A stretch of DNA of 64,000 nt from Saxidomus purpurata (Eukaryota > Mollusca > Bivalvia > Venerida > Veneridae): NCBI GenBank assembly GCA_022818135.1, contig JAFMSR010000007.1, positions 30,014,066-30,078,065 of the forward strand. Reading direction: 5' to 3'. Below, in pieces: positions 13,219 through 24,744 of the stretch. The position numbers and the translations under genes are program-made. How positions within the stretch are numbered: position 1 is the first letter of the stretch; every line of letters starts with the position of its first letter. The notes under the pieces are model-generated. The model was not told the DNA's origin and ran no database searches. It saw nothing but the letters and a program-made list of their open reading frames with translations.

Positions 13219-13524
13219 GACATGGGGTCGATTACTTGAAAAATTACGATTAATTTGCTTTTTTTGGTAATCGATTACTTCATCAAGTTCATGATTACTG
13301 CATAATTTGCAAGTAATCGATTACTTATGATTATTTTCAATGAAAGTAATCATGATTAATGATTACTTTCTTTTGTAAATGTCGGGTTGAAATATTATTG
13401 ATTGTTTCAATAGTACAATGAATGAACTAATAAATAACATTATTTTTAGTCACAGTTTATGTGTTCCACTTAATGATACATATACATTGTATATTGCATT
13501 ATATCATCATTAAAATTTCAAATG

Positions 13525-13605
13525 TCATATCACCAAGTCCACACCTGTTAGGTCAAATAATTTTCTAGCAGTATTAAATAACCGCTCAACAGGAGCAGAG
13601 CTGGC
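13525..13605 (-). pseudogene. hAT transposase C-terminal dimerisation remnant
   Basis: A 26-codon fragment reads ASSAPVERLFNTARKLF and onward, between an upstream in-frame TAA and a TGA. The SSAPVERLFxTA pattern is the hallmark of the hAT-family C-terminal dimerisation region. Upstream on the same strand only broken frames remain, so the transposase is dead. Confidence 0.55.
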
Positions 13606-14555
13606 TTAGAAGGTTGAGATATGTGTCATGGTGTTACCTTCATATTGGTAACAAAATAGAAGGTTGTTTTAATATTTACAGATAAAAATGCCATGTTCGC
13701 ATCGAGCTTTCACTGTCCCAACCAAGTGTCTCACCAGGGAAATCGAAATGCTTTCAAGCAGACATCCATAAAGATTACAAATAGCTCTTATTCCACCAAG
13801 AAAGATGTCTAACCAGCAGAAATGATCTTTATTTTGTACCATTATCATTCCTTGCTAACCAGATTGTTAGAAACATAACACAGTATTTTTTACAAATGTT
13901 ATTGCAACATATAACAAAAGCTTTCAGTCAACTCTTTTTATGAAAAAATGACAATGCTTGACACAGTTTTAGAGTGACCGTTCTATCATTATCCTATCAG
14001 TAATTTTCTTTTAACCAGTTAAACTTCAATTATCCTGGGACTTTATTGTAGGGAATGCATGACAATAATAAACATTTGCATATTCAAGAATAATGAACCA
14101 GATTTCAAAGGATTGTGTGATGTAAACACTTTTTACCTGAAAGCATTTGGTTTTATCAAATCAGTGTATTGTTATAGTTTCCCCCATATTAACAGATCTT
14201 CAAAATATATAAGTGTTCTATTGTGTCATATAGACAATAGTTAAACCCAAGGGCTACACTACATGTACGACACCTTTAACCATAAATAAGTGAGAAATAA
14301 GTGTATAATTGGTTTTTAAACAATGTGTCAGTCAATGTTTTGTCCTATAACTATTGAATTATGTATCCAATTATTAAAATGTCTATTTGGTATAAAATGG
14401 GGGGTGGCCGGGTCTAAAAGCCCCCGGTCCAACTGACCCTCATCAAAGAATGCAGACAAACTGTCAGCGGTTTTAAAGAAAAATAATAACATGTTTCATG
14501 CCACACTATCATAACCAATTGAAAGGCTTTTAAGCGTGACCTGAGTTGGTGGTTG

Positions 14556-15398
14556 ACTATGCGCCTGGGGGGGAAAAAAAAGGCGTCGCCGTGTTTTTCA
14601 GGTAGTGAAGGGATTAGTGAATTAAATAAATTCTTATTGGTAGATATTTGTAAACACGCGTTTTTTTTTTTTTTTTTTGATTTAAAAATTGAAAATCATA
14701 GGCCGACGAGGCGAACATTTGTGTGGGTTTTCAATTTGGATAACAAAAAACACTACAAAACAACAACCAAACAAAATTTTAAATCCAAAGCAAAAAACAG
14801 TCTAAACGTCAAAAAGCTTTATGCCAGGTGTTCACTAAGATCAAAGATACCTGACTAGGGGGGGGGGGGGGGGGGCCTTTTTCTTTGATCTGTGAACGTG
14901 TTCTTTGTCTCTATTATTACTGAAGTTGCATAAAATCTTTATTGGCAGCAAAGGTTATTATTAAAATAAATATAAGAAAATTGTCCTGAAAAAGAGCGAA
15001 TGAATGATAAACGAAAATCGGGGGCGGGGAGGGGGGGGGGAGGCGGGGGGGATTTTGTAACAAACAACAAGGCTCGGTGTGTTTTGAATAAACAACATGA
15101 ACGAACTTTGTTAGAGAAAAATTTTCACGCTCATCTATCAGTCGTTCCTAGCTTGGACTTGCAACAATTCAAAATGAAAGAGTAATTTGTCATCCTTTAT
15201 GACAGGCCATTTTCACACCTACGAGGCATATGCAGTGGAAAAAAACATGACCAATTGCAGCGGATATTCACGGAAATAAAATTTCAGACTCATTGAGGTT
15301 CAGATAAAAAAACACTTTTGAAAGATGATATAAAACGTAATAGGGGGGAGGGGGGGATGCGTAATGAATGGGGCATGGGCGGGGGGGGGGGGGGGTGT
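14556..15398 (+). other. Cluster of long G-runs
   Basis: Uninterrupted or nearly uninterrupted G-tracts on the plus strand occur at about 14566-14573, 14858-14876, 15020-15052, 15341-15356 and 15379-15395. All lie inside the hAT-like element and stand out against AT-rich DNA. They could form G-quadruplexes. Exact lengths may be unreliable because such runs are hard to sequence. Confidence 0.6.
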
Positions 15399-15858
15399 GA
15401 AGGGTGTGTCAATCCTTGGGATTAAAGAACTACTTTACAGGTGTATTTTTTCAAAATTTAATTTTATGATGTAAAAAAAAGCACTCAGAAATGACGTAGG
15501 GGCGAAGGTAGTCTCAGCGATAGTCTCATGATCGATATTTTCCCATAACCCCTTGAAGTCCGTTATTTATTTTTACATTCTTGCTTGTCAATTTATACTA
15601 TTTTTGTGCAAATTTTGGTCCAGGTCGAGACCTCGGTCCAACTGAAGTCTAGATGAGTTTTTCAGTCCTAAGTCGAGCCCTGATAAAATGGAGTAGAAAC
15701 AGAAAGTAATCTTAAAATAATCATGATTACTGCCTTTATTTTACTGTAATCAATTAAATTATGATTAAAGTAATCAGTAAAATGCATGATTAATGATTAC
15801 TTGAAAATATTAATCGATTATTAATCATTATGATTACTTTTGATGATAACCCCATGTC

Positions 15859-17640
15859 TGATCTAAAATAAATTTAAACGTGCATATGAGACAACAATAA
15901 AGACAGAGTTTTCACCTTTTACCAAAAGAATAAACGAATGTGACTTAATATTATGATTGGTTAATTGGTCAGTATGTCATGACGAAATCAGAAATTGAAT
16001 TTTCTTTAAATTTAGTGAAATAAATCAGTAAGACAGTACAAACTCGGTAGCTCAATATCATTAATCAGGAAAAGTAACAGTCCCACTTCAACACAAGCGC
16101 GCACAGTGATTTTTTTTCGCTGATTTGACTCCGAAATTCGGCGTCTTCCCAATTGACAAAAATGGTCAAAATTCCCAAAACAGGCTTTAAAATTCCCAAA
16201 CACGAGAGAAAAAAAATTGATTTTTTTTTTCAAGTGCTATTCGGCACGATATAAGCGGCAGTACTTCCCAATTTTGAAGTTTATCGCGCTAAAAATTCCC
16301 AATTTGAAAGGTATGGGCTGTTGCCAAAAAAAGTAAAAAAATCAGTGGCGCATTATCGATTTTTGCTGATCAAGTGATACATGACGTATCATAATATAAC
16401 TTACAAGGGTACGCTCACCTTGTGATATGTTACGTATTGCTGTACAAAGTGTACGATACAATATGTAATGTGATACATGATGAAAAGACAGATGAACATT
16501 TATTACAACTTTACAGCATGTGAATACCGAGCAAATACCGTCACTTTTAGTTTCACTCAGTCACTTGTCAGCTTTCTTTAAAGTTCTTTTTCAAGAATAT
16601 CAACGTCTTTTTTGCTTGGATGAGTAAAATCAGATTTCTCGAAAATGTTCGAATGATGCCCTTTTATGTGCGTTGCCATCATGGAAGTTTTGCCAGATTT
16701 ATACGACACATCAACAAAACAGGTTGTTAAATCTTTAATTGTAGCAACGCCATACTTCTTGAATCCAAAATGATACCATATTTTTTTTAGTACTACACCG
16801 GTGGCAGTTTTAATTCATCCGACGCCATATGTTGATTTTTACTTCCCTTGATCAAGAAAATGGGAATATGCAGTGCAGTACTGTACGGGCAACTATTTGT
16901 ATCTTAATACCGGGACCCAATTATTTCAATATACCCTTAGATGGCTCATCGTTACACCCTATCACTTCCTATCTGCCACGATCAATATTGATGAAGACAG
17001 TATTTGATAATTGCTTTTTTTAAAGCTAGTACTGTATCAACTTACGGTTAAGCGATGGTACAGGAAATTTAATGGCAGTGGCTAAAGGTACAGTACCATA
17101 ACTACAGCCTCTTGGTCTCGAGTTACACAAGTTCTGTACTATTTCTAGAAAATCACAAGAGTATTGGCTACAGTAACTTCCACCTAGATTAAAGTCTCCG
17201 CATTTGCACAGCTTCATAACCAACACGATCTGACCACGAAGTCAATAATTCCGAATTTCGTACGTTACTTGAACTATCTAGCTTGTTAAGTCAAACAGTA
17301 CTGTATTCAAAGACAATATTGGATTTGAATGCCACAAGTGAACCAGATGGGTGGGGTACTGGAAAGTTTTATTAAAAATTATGCAGTTTTTCATGCAAAT
17401 TCGTAAGCTGTGAGGAAAAATATGGTGACATTGATCAACCAGGGACGAAGTGCTTCGGAGTTTATTGCACGAGGAGACAAACTGGCGACGACCAACTGGT
17501 GTTTTTATTTTCAGAAAACCAGTTCCATGGGCTTTCCACTACTTCACACTCCTGCCGTCGCGAGGACGTATCTGCTGAGAGTTTTCGTAGATCTAACAAC
17601 AATTATAAAATGTAGACATAAAACAGTTAAAAAGAGCAAA
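15859..17640. other. No gene recognised
   Basis: AT-rich DNA. A patch near 16130-16310 repeats the word AATTCCCAA several times in both halves, suggesting an old repeat. Small open frames here resemble no family I know. Confidence 0.4.
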
Positions 17641-17775
17641 CAAATTGTTTCAATTTACCAGTAACCCTTCCTTTCGTTAACGTGTCCACTATTGTTATGG
17701 CTATTACGGGCGACTTCACATGTATCGTCAATACTGCGCATGCCCAACGCGCGTATTTCCATTGGGTAATAATTC
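17640..17775 (-). promoter_or_regulatory. Candidate promoter / 5' UTR exon for PIWIL1
   Basis: A small CpG-containing patch holds TGCGCATGCCC (NRF1-like, at about 17734), CAACGCGCG and a CCAAT-type box (ATTGG, near 17760). Read leftward, TTACTG/GTAAATTG at about 17657 would make a usable splice donor for a non-coding first exon joining the acceptor at 12196. This is inference only; no transcript evidence is available. Confidence 0.25.
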
Positions 17776-17789
17776 TCGGGGTTTTTAGG

Positions 17790-18462
17790 CACAGGTGGAA
17801 GGAACTTGTTTATTTTATTTTTTATAATTGTAAGACATAGCTTTAAAAAAAGGTAAAGCTAAAGGTGCTTGGGTTTGCGATGCATTTTAATAAGTTGATA
17901 TCATAATAAATCAAAACAAAATTGAAAAAAATATTTATTTATGGTTAATCCTCCCATTGGTTAGGGGGTCCAGCTTCTTTACTATATACAAGTTTCCCAA
18001 AACACTCTGTATGGTAATTTAACAAGCATGTCAAACAGTATTTAAAAACTGTTATTGATTTCTTTCAAATTTTGTAGTTACGTTAAACAAATTTGAAAGA
18101 ATTCTAGAAAGTTGATTAATGATATAGCTTTATTAAAGAGATTACTTCAATTGAAAGCGATTGAAGCCGTTTATAGTAAAAGAGCTATGAAGAAAGTTTA
18201 TGAATAATTTTTTTCATGAAATTATTTTCGCGAACTTTATAATCTGAAATCAATGTTAGTAAATGCATCGTAAAAGCATAAGACGTCGTTGAAAAAAAGT
18301 AAATTGTATGCTTTTTCCAAAGCGTTTGCTGTTTTTTTTTTTTTTGAAGGATTCCACCTGTGGAGGAAGGAACTTGTTTATTTATTTTTTTTTTTTTTCT
18401 GATATCAATTTTAAGACATAGCTTATAAAAAAAAGGTCAAAGATATGTTCCTTCCACCCGTG
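17790..18462. mobile_element. hAT-type MITE with 8-bp target-site duplication
   Basis: Starts CACAGGTGGAAGGAAC and ends GTTCCTTCCACCCGTG, an inverted pair of about 16 bp with one mismatch. It is flanked by TTTTTAGG (17782-17789) and ATTTTAGG (18463-18470), 7 of 8 identical. Internally, about 85 bp beginning GGAAGGAACTTGTTTATTT recur near 18362, and an inverted end (TTCCACCTGTG) lies near 18352, so a second copy may be nested. No coding capacity. Confidence 0.7.
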
Positions 18463-18712
18463 ATTTTAGGATGGAGTTTTAGGGACCTTTCCATATCAGC
18501 CAAATTTTCATTAGGACCGAAAGGTGACTCTTGAAACTTTCCTGAGGTTTTATTTATTATAGACAATACAGCTAGATCTATTTCAGCATGCACAAGTTTA
18601 CGACATCAATTAAAACAATAAAGATAAACTTGTGATACATCAGAGTAAAAGTTTATTATCGTTATACTAAACTGGTTAGGCATATGTCACTATGTTATAC
18701 AAGGGTACTTTC

Positions 18713-18804
18713 TGCTGAAAATAACTCTCTGGTAAGCCTCTGAGCTAAATACAGCGTGGGCTGAAAATAACTCTCTGGTAAGCCTCTGAGCTTTACAGCG
18801 TGGG
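18713..18804. repeat. Two-copy 45-bp tandem duplication
   Basis: GCTGAAAATAACTCTCTGG, GTAAGCCTCTGAGCT and TACAGCGTGG occur twice in a row with only a 3-base length difference. Simple recent duplication. Confidence 0.85.
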
Positions 18805-19487
18805 GCCAATTAATTAATGACCCTGTGAAATTGATAGCAATAAAAAAATGTATGTTTGCTTTTCCCCTTCGCTTGATGATAGGCCTACATTTGTATACAG
18901 GACCGTGATGATTTGCTCCTTCATGTTTTTTGTTAAGCTGTGCTTGCATTTGAATCTAGATCTACACTTAAGGGAACTTCTAACGCTACCTCAGGGCCGT
19001 CGTGGGCGGTGCGGCCATGGCCGCATCACTTTTTCAGCCAATTTAGGTCGAAATTGTCAATTTCCTAAAAAATTAAAATTTTCATAAAAATCTTAAATTT
19101 AGGTAAATTATTGCCCTCGCGTCGGCATACAACCGAAACTCCAGTCGCCCTGGGCGATCTTCAGTGACCTGCCACACGCATGACCGCGTTTTATGGCCCA
19201 TCCAGTAAACGATCAACCGCTGCAAAACGGTAAAATATATGTTAGGGTCAATCATATTTGACAGAATTTGATATCAGAAAAAAACTTGATAAATTTAATT
19301 TTAAATTTTAAAAAATATTATTTCATAGATTAATGCATATTTTCACGTGATATTTTTTAATATTTTCAAATAATTTATTCTATTTCGTGATGGTAGTGTT
19401 TATTTCTTTAAATTTGAAATCGATCTAAATGAAAAACAACGAGCGATTACAAACTGAAATTAGAAATAAATGAATAAAGGATGGCAG

Positions 19488-19545
19488 GATGAATGAATGA
19501 ATGAATAAACGAACGCACGAACAAACGTGGAATGAATGAATGAAC
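19488..19545. repeat. (GAAT)n-type microsatellite, imperfect
   Basis: Runs of GAATGAATGAATGAATAAAC and GAATGAATGAATGAACGAAC separated by related tetramers. Confidence 0.8.
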
Positions 19546-19625
19546 GAACGATGCATGATTGAAAGAAGAAATGAACGTTAATGAATGATTATATTAAATA
19601 TTTTAAAGTATAACACTATAATTAT

Positions 19626-19783
19626 GTGACACGCGGTGCCTACGGTCTGCCAAATGTGTGAAATTCACGGTCACACTGGGACTGTGCACTACCTAGGCAT
19701 TAATTGACACGGGCATGGCTTCATTTCGAATTTACTTTTTAAAAAAAAAATAATTTTTTTTTTTTTTTTTTTTTATTTAAAAA

Positions 19784-19821
<38 letters not shown>

Positions 19822-19828
19822 TTTTTTT

Positions 19829-19861
<33 letters not shown>

Positions 19862-20112
19862 GGGGCCTTTTTTTTTGGGGAAAATCTTTAAAAATTTATT
19901 GGAATTTTTCTCAATTAGTGTAATTAAGAAAATACCAAATGATGACAACGGACTTCAACCTGTGGTGCCTACGGTCCGCATCAAATATTTATAATGTTAG
20001 TTTGAAATTCATGGTCATTCTTTAAGGGAAGCTGTGCCCAGTTAATTGGCGACAATTAGAACTATGTTAACGTGGGACAGTATGGCCTTGACACGTGTAT
20101 GGCTTCGTTTTG
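19626..20112. repeat. Imperfect direct repeats flanking a poly-T tract
   Basis: The block 19633-19735 (GGTGCCTACGGTCTGC ... GTGAAATTCACGGTCA ... TGACACGGGCATGGCTTC) recurs at 19963-20108 (GGTGCCTACGGTCCGC ... TTGAAATTCATGGTCA ... TTGACACGTGTATGGCTTC). Between them, 19739-19880 is almost pure T. The T tract may be partly a sequencing or assembly artefact. Confidence 0.65.
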
Positions 20113-20425
20113 GTGTTGCTATATATATTTCTGACCACAGATTTCTTCGTCAACCAATCAAATACAACCTTTGGCTATACTGGCTGGAAATTGCAGTCAG
20201 GTAAATTTCTCCTATTTCTGGCTTCAAAATTTTATTTTTTAGGCATGACGGGAGACATGCCGGGGTCTCATCCAAATATTAAGCTAACATAAGTGCTCTT
20301 TTGGACGGACCTTGATAAAATTCTCATCAAATCAAATCAAATTTCTTCGTCAGTACTTTTTTTAAAGTAACAATAGCTATATACATAATTATATTCATCG
20401 CGTAGTTCTACAGTTTAGGTCTGAT

Positions 20426-20737
20426 ATGGGTCCCAACGACACACGTACACTCACCCCAGAGCCAAATCAGCCAAAGACATTTAAATTTCCTATGCGTACG
20501 TTTGGCCAAACAAAACCAGTTCAGAGGTCATTCCAAGCCTCGTGGTTCGCAGCCCACTCATGGCTTCACTACGACGAGTCCCGTGATTTGGCATTCTGTC
20601 ACGTCTGTATGATAGTTCAGCGGGACGGCAAGCTTTCAACGTCAACGTTGGACAAGGCATTCCTCGTTACGGGATACTCGAACTGGAAGGACGCAACAAC
20701 CCGGCTTAAGCGTCACGAACCTTTAGTCCTTATTCAT
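20426..20737 (+). pseudogene. TTF-type zinc-finger fragment of a transposase-derived (ZMYM1/hAT-like) protein
   Basis: An open frame of 109 codons from ATG at 20426. It contains FQASWFAAHSWLHYDESRD, FCHVCMIV and FLVTGYSNWKDATTRLKRHE, the pattern of the TTF-type zinc finger found at the N-terminus of ZMYM1-like and hAT-derived proteins (W-W-H, C-x2-C, NWKDA, HE). After KRHE the similarity stops and the frame ends in an AT-rich stretch. No transposase core follows within the element, so this is a truncated remnant. Its codons are more GC-rich than the surrounding DNA, which fits a fairly young insertion. Confidence 0.65.
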
Positions 20738-21992
20738 TATTTTAAAATATTTTAAAAACTGCTTTAAGAATTTACTTGAAACTTCACACGAACAATAAAT
20801 GGTATATTAGACAAGTTTTGTATATTTTTGTTGCAAACGACACCTCGGTTATGAAACTACACTCGCTCGAAGATGATAACCCACAAAATCAAAAGTCGCA
20901 AAATTTGTCGTTTCCGCAAAGTAATTTGACGGAATGCGATATAAAAGGTCACTGCTACTGGACCTTGTGTACGGTCACATTTCATTTTTTCTCGGACTTA
21001 AATGTTTCATAATACATTAACTGAATACCCGATAAGATGACAATATTGTACATGTTTTCGAAAACGATGTTGCTGGGAAGACAATAACCAATAATTAGAG
21101 GGCCTGATTTTTCTGGTTAAGGGTACCGTTATGCTGTTATGACACTTCCTAAACTGTCCGAAAATTAAACATTCTGAACGTTGAACCTGTGCATGATTGC
21201 TACCACTTTCAGAACACAGGTTATTATAATTAATTTAATCACCATTTCAAACATGTTGAAATTTGAGTTAGGAAAATGGCTAGAATATCTATACAGCAAA
21301 GGTCTAATTGTATGTGAAATGTTTGCAGCTTTTTTGGTTTGCGTTTTGTGATATTGTTGCCGTTCTTTAAAGGAATTTGAGTTTGTGATTTTATTTTTAA
21401 TATTTTATGAATTCACTAGTGTTAAACAATGTAGAGATGGAATAACAGATTAGAATATTAATTATAAACCTGTGAAATGCATTGTTCATTTTTGCGACTT
21501 TCGATTTCGTGGGTAGCGTACATTACATGTGCGGTAAATGAGTATTTACGCAACCACCAAATAATCTATTAATTAACTAGGGGCGAAATACAACAGTCCA
21601 CATGTTGTGAAAATTTGGTTTAGATATCTGGTTTAGTTTCTGAGATTTTCAAAAATATTGAAAGTTAGCGTTAGAAGTTCCCTTAAGTGTATATGTTTGT
21701 GTGGATCATCGGGTGATAAATGTTTTCTACTGTAAGCTTTTTCATATACCAAGCTCGGAATCAGCAACTTTCACACAGCCTTTCATTTGGCATTTGTCTT
21801 TACTGTGCTTTTACTACCCAGTTCTTTCCATTTGTGCTTTTATGTTACTGATATCTACATTGTACATTGTAATATGATATATTATGCACTTCCCTGATAT
21901 AACACGTGTAACTAAAACTTGTGATGTAATATGTGAAACTAATACTCGTGATATATTAAAGTCATATGATATAATATTATATGTCTGACTTA

Positions 21993-22703
21993 TAGAGCTG
22001 GGGCGAGTACTCGAGTATCGGGTCGGGGAACGCTATTACACTCGACAGGTTTAGAAACGCAAAAGTGGCAAAATATTTATTTTAACAATGTTATCGTGTT
22101 TCAAATTTATTCAAATTTCATACACAACAAAAACAGTATAAAGTTGAATTCTTGTAAAAGTTTCAATAATTCATCGCCAAAAATGACTTAAATAGAAATA
22201 AAAACAATAGCGTCATTCAAATAAAAATGTTCAGCAGGGGAAATCTTTGCGTTTCTAAACATGTTAAGTGTATTACCTTGTACCCGTTTAGTATATGGCT
22301 GCAGATCAAATTTGTTTAGATCTTTTTAAATAGAAAAAAACCCACCTACAATGACAGTAAATAATGAAGCCGTCGCGAAACTTCATAACCGGAGGACGAA
22401 TTAACTAGTACCCGCGATTATTGAAGCATAAGCGAATTAATCAGTTATTGTTTTCAGTGGGGTTGCGATTACCAAAACAAGTCACTGCGATTGACTGATC
22501 AAGACTTGTTCGCTGCAATGTGATGGTAAGGGCAGCAGCGCTAAACACTAGAACACTAAGAAACTTTCTTGCCAGCTTTTCTAATTTCAATTTAAGGGGA
22601 AGTATTGACAACGGGTACTCTGGTACAGGAACGTAGAATATTGTTGATTCTACGTTCCTGCCTGGTATACTAGCGGGTAATACTGCTACCCGTCCCAGCT
22701 CTA
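21993..22703. mobile_element. hAT-type MITE (711 bp) with 8-bp target-site duplication
   Basis: The ends are inverted: TAGAGCTGGGGCG at 21993 and CGTCCCAGCTCTA ending at 22703. It is flanked by CTGACTTA (21985-21992) and CTTACTTA (22704-22711), 7 of 8 identical. Inside, a second inverted pair (GTTTAGAAACGCAAA near 22049 and TTTGCGTTTCTAAAC near 22246) and the mini-palindrome at 22626 suggest nested insertions. No coding capacity. Confidence 0.7.
22619..22667. mobile_element. Mini palindromic insertion, copy 1
   Basis: The palindrome at 22626-22660 (35 bp) has arms CAGGAACGTAGAAT and ATTCTACGTTCCTG around a short loop. It is flanked flush by TCTGGTA (22619-22625) and CCTGGTA (22661-22667), a 7-bp direct repeat with one mismatch. 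The same palindrome occurs at 55224 with a different flanking repeat. No coding capacity; mechanism unknown. Confidence 0.6.
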
Positions 22704-22967
22704 CTTACTTATGATAATCACTATGTATGTAAATTGTAATGTGATATAAGTCGGCTTTAAAAGTTCTTCTGAGCTATGTTTTGTAAACCCTGTATACCAA
22801 TGCTATTTTTAATCTGACTTTATGAATAGATATTACTTGATTTGACTTGACTAAGACTAATTGACTGTTTGAGCTGTTCAAATTGTTCTCTTATCTATTT
22901 TGCAACAATTTCGTTTCTTTACATTTAAATTATACTCAGCTCTCTGCTTTATATGTGTAGTTGCCCG
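22704..22967. other. No gene recognised
   Basis: AT-rich DNA between the hAT MITE and a short tandem repeat, with nothing recognisable. Confidence 0.4.
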
Positions 22968-23130
22968 AATGCTTTCAGCAAGTCAATAGTTGACCGGACT
23001 CTTCAGTCATTCAATAGTTGCCCGAATGCTTTCAGCCAGTCAATAGTTGCTTTAAGGCTTTCAGCCAGTCAATAGTTGCTCAAAGGCTTCAGCCAGTCAA
23101 TAGTTGCTCAAAGGCTTCAGCCAGTCAAGC
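22968..23130. repeat. Short tandem repeat, about 28-36 bp unit, roughly five copies
   Basis: The phrases TTTCAGCCAGTCAATAGTTG and CTTCAGCCAGTCAATAGTTG recur with variable spacers (CCCGAATGC, CTTTAAGGC, CTCAAAGG). Confidence 0.8.
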
Positions 23131-24000
23131 ATGCAAAGTTTAAAAAAAATATGGGAAACTGTCCACCTACACTAAAGTAGACTGGCATTCAGTCCTTACA
23201 TTTACTATTTCTTACTCAAATAACTCCCTTTGCTGCCCTGTCAGTAGATATGGGCCAGAAAATATTCTGCTTGAATAATACAAAAATACTATCATCTAGC
23301 CTGGTGGCGAGGCTAAGACTAAAGAACAGTAGGTTACCAACTGTGTGAGTAAGACAGCTTATCTCACACGAAACGCATACAGACTGTCCCGAAAATCTAA
23401 GTAGAAGCTATTCTGGCTGTAATCAGAAGCTTATTAATTCATGTGGTCAGTTTCACAACAGGGTTCGATGGCCATAAAAGAGAGATTAATCATATAACAC
23501 CTGAATTTCTTGTGTTAACATCTGTAACAGGTGCTGGGTTGCAGAAAATGACACCATGTTTATTTTTTATTCTGTTCTCTTGATTCTCAGTAAAAGAGAA
23601 TGCTGGGAATCTACATTCAGAAAAAGCAGTATCTTGTAGATTATTTTCTACGAATTCAACGATAAAATAATGAAGTTTTTTTAAATTATTTTTAATGTAT
23701 ATGTTCAATTTACCCTTCTATACATATTTGCTATATTTCACATTCGATGCATCATCTAAAACATTCTATGCAAGAAATTAGAATTAACTTTTGTTTGCAA
23801 ACACGATTATATACGTGATCGTATTAATATATCTTTATAACAAGAACTGTCAGCATATATGCTATCTAGTGACCCATGGCGATTTTGCATTCTGGACCAG
23901 TGTTTTTGAAGCAATTGAACTAGTTTATATCGTACGAATTTATTCGAGTTCGATTACGAAGAAAACTCCGTAGCTTTAACATTCATTCCAGATGTCATTA
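23131..24000. other. No gene recognised
   Basis: AT-rich intergenic DNA with only short random frames. Confidence 0.4.
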
Positions 24001-24034
24001 TGCTCGCGAGAGAATTGCAGCGAGTTTTTCAACG

Positions 24035-24135
24035 CTGCTACCCATTTACAGCTAGGTGGGCTGAGGCATGTGTCTTTGTCGAAGGACAAATCTCGAACCA
24101 GGGATCTCCCGCCACTGAGCTATCGAGGCCAATAA
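24035..24135 (-). mobile_element. tRNA-headed SINE fragment
   Basis: Read on the minus strand, GATAGCTCAGTGGCGGGAG is followed by a pol III B-box-like CTGGTTCGAGATT, then CAGCCCACCTAGCTGTAAAT and GGGTAGC. The tRNA-like head plus a conserved tail indicates a SINE rather than a tRNA gene; the head does not fold as a complete tRNA. Confidence 0.55.
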
Positions 24136-24744
24136 TGCAACTAAAACTCAAGTGGCATCAACTCTATATAGTATTAAACATTGCCACAATAATCCTGAAA
24201 TTTTTTCCTTGAATCTTATACAATATCTCACTACACTGTGTAGTTTTAACGGTTATAGCAAAAAGGCTACTGGTAGCGTTAGAAAAATTATTAAGTGTAT
24301 ATCCACAGATCTTTAGAGGTCTTCGCAAATTTGAGTCTGAAACTTGTGTTATCTTTTTCAGATATATATAAAACTTCTCTAAATCATTGAAACACTGGTC
24401 ATCTTCAATAATATGAAATGTTTAGATAAGTTTCATAATCAATTAGTGCCTAAAAAGAATATTAATGTAAAATTGGCTGAAATGGGAAAAACCGAAACAC
24501 ATTCAAGCGTTTCAAATAACCATCATAATGTAATGACCATTACAACTAAACTATATATATGAATGTATAACCTTCATTCTTCATGAGTGTTAAAAATGAT
24601 ATAGATGGATCAGTGCAGCCGTCATAATTTTATGAAAGTTTTCTCATCAAATATATAAATCCATGTAAACAAAACACTTTAACAAGTGTTACGGTTAAAT
24701 ATGTGAATTAATGTCTCGGCGCAGGCGGCTGGAAGTATTTTTCA

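Larger units (their letters stand above)
13219..15858. mobile_element. Degraded hAT-like element, 2.6 kb with inverted ends
   Basis: The ends are inverted: GACATGGGGT at 13219 and ACCCCATGTC ending at 15858. Each is followed inward by about 140 bp rich in ATTAATCATGATTACT-type words in opposite orientation. A possible 8-bp duplication, TCATCTAA against TGATCTAA, flanks it if four extra bases are allowed at the left. It contains a piece of hAT transposase and several G-runs. A second hAT-type end, CAGGGCTCGACTTAGGAC read on the minus strand near 15640-15665, suggests nesting. Confidence 0.6.
18965..21689. mobile_element. 2.7-kb element with 24-bp inverted ends and TA flanks
   Basis: CACTTAAGGGAACTTC followed by TAACGCTA (18965-18988) is exactly inverted at 21666-21689, and both ends are bounded by TA (18963-18964 and 21690-21691). 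A TA duplication is typical of Tc1/mariner-type elements. It carries a TTF-type zinc-finger fragment and a hAT-like start (CAGGGCCGTCGTGGGCGG at about 18992), so it may be a composite. A diverged half of the same end occurs at about 24271-24300 (GTAGCGTTAGAA, TTAAGTGTATA). Confidence 0.65.

Noticed and set aside
16012..16233. 73-codon minus-strand frame near AATTCCCAA repeats
   Set aside because: Low-complexity, no recognisable motif, within repeat-like DNA.
19739..19948. 69-codon lysine-rich minus-strand frame
   Set aside because: It is just the complement of the poly-T tract, not a protein.
22968..23130. CRISPR-like array
   Set aside because: Repeat and spacer lengths vary, spacers are not unique, and the host is an animal genome; it is a simple tandem repeat.
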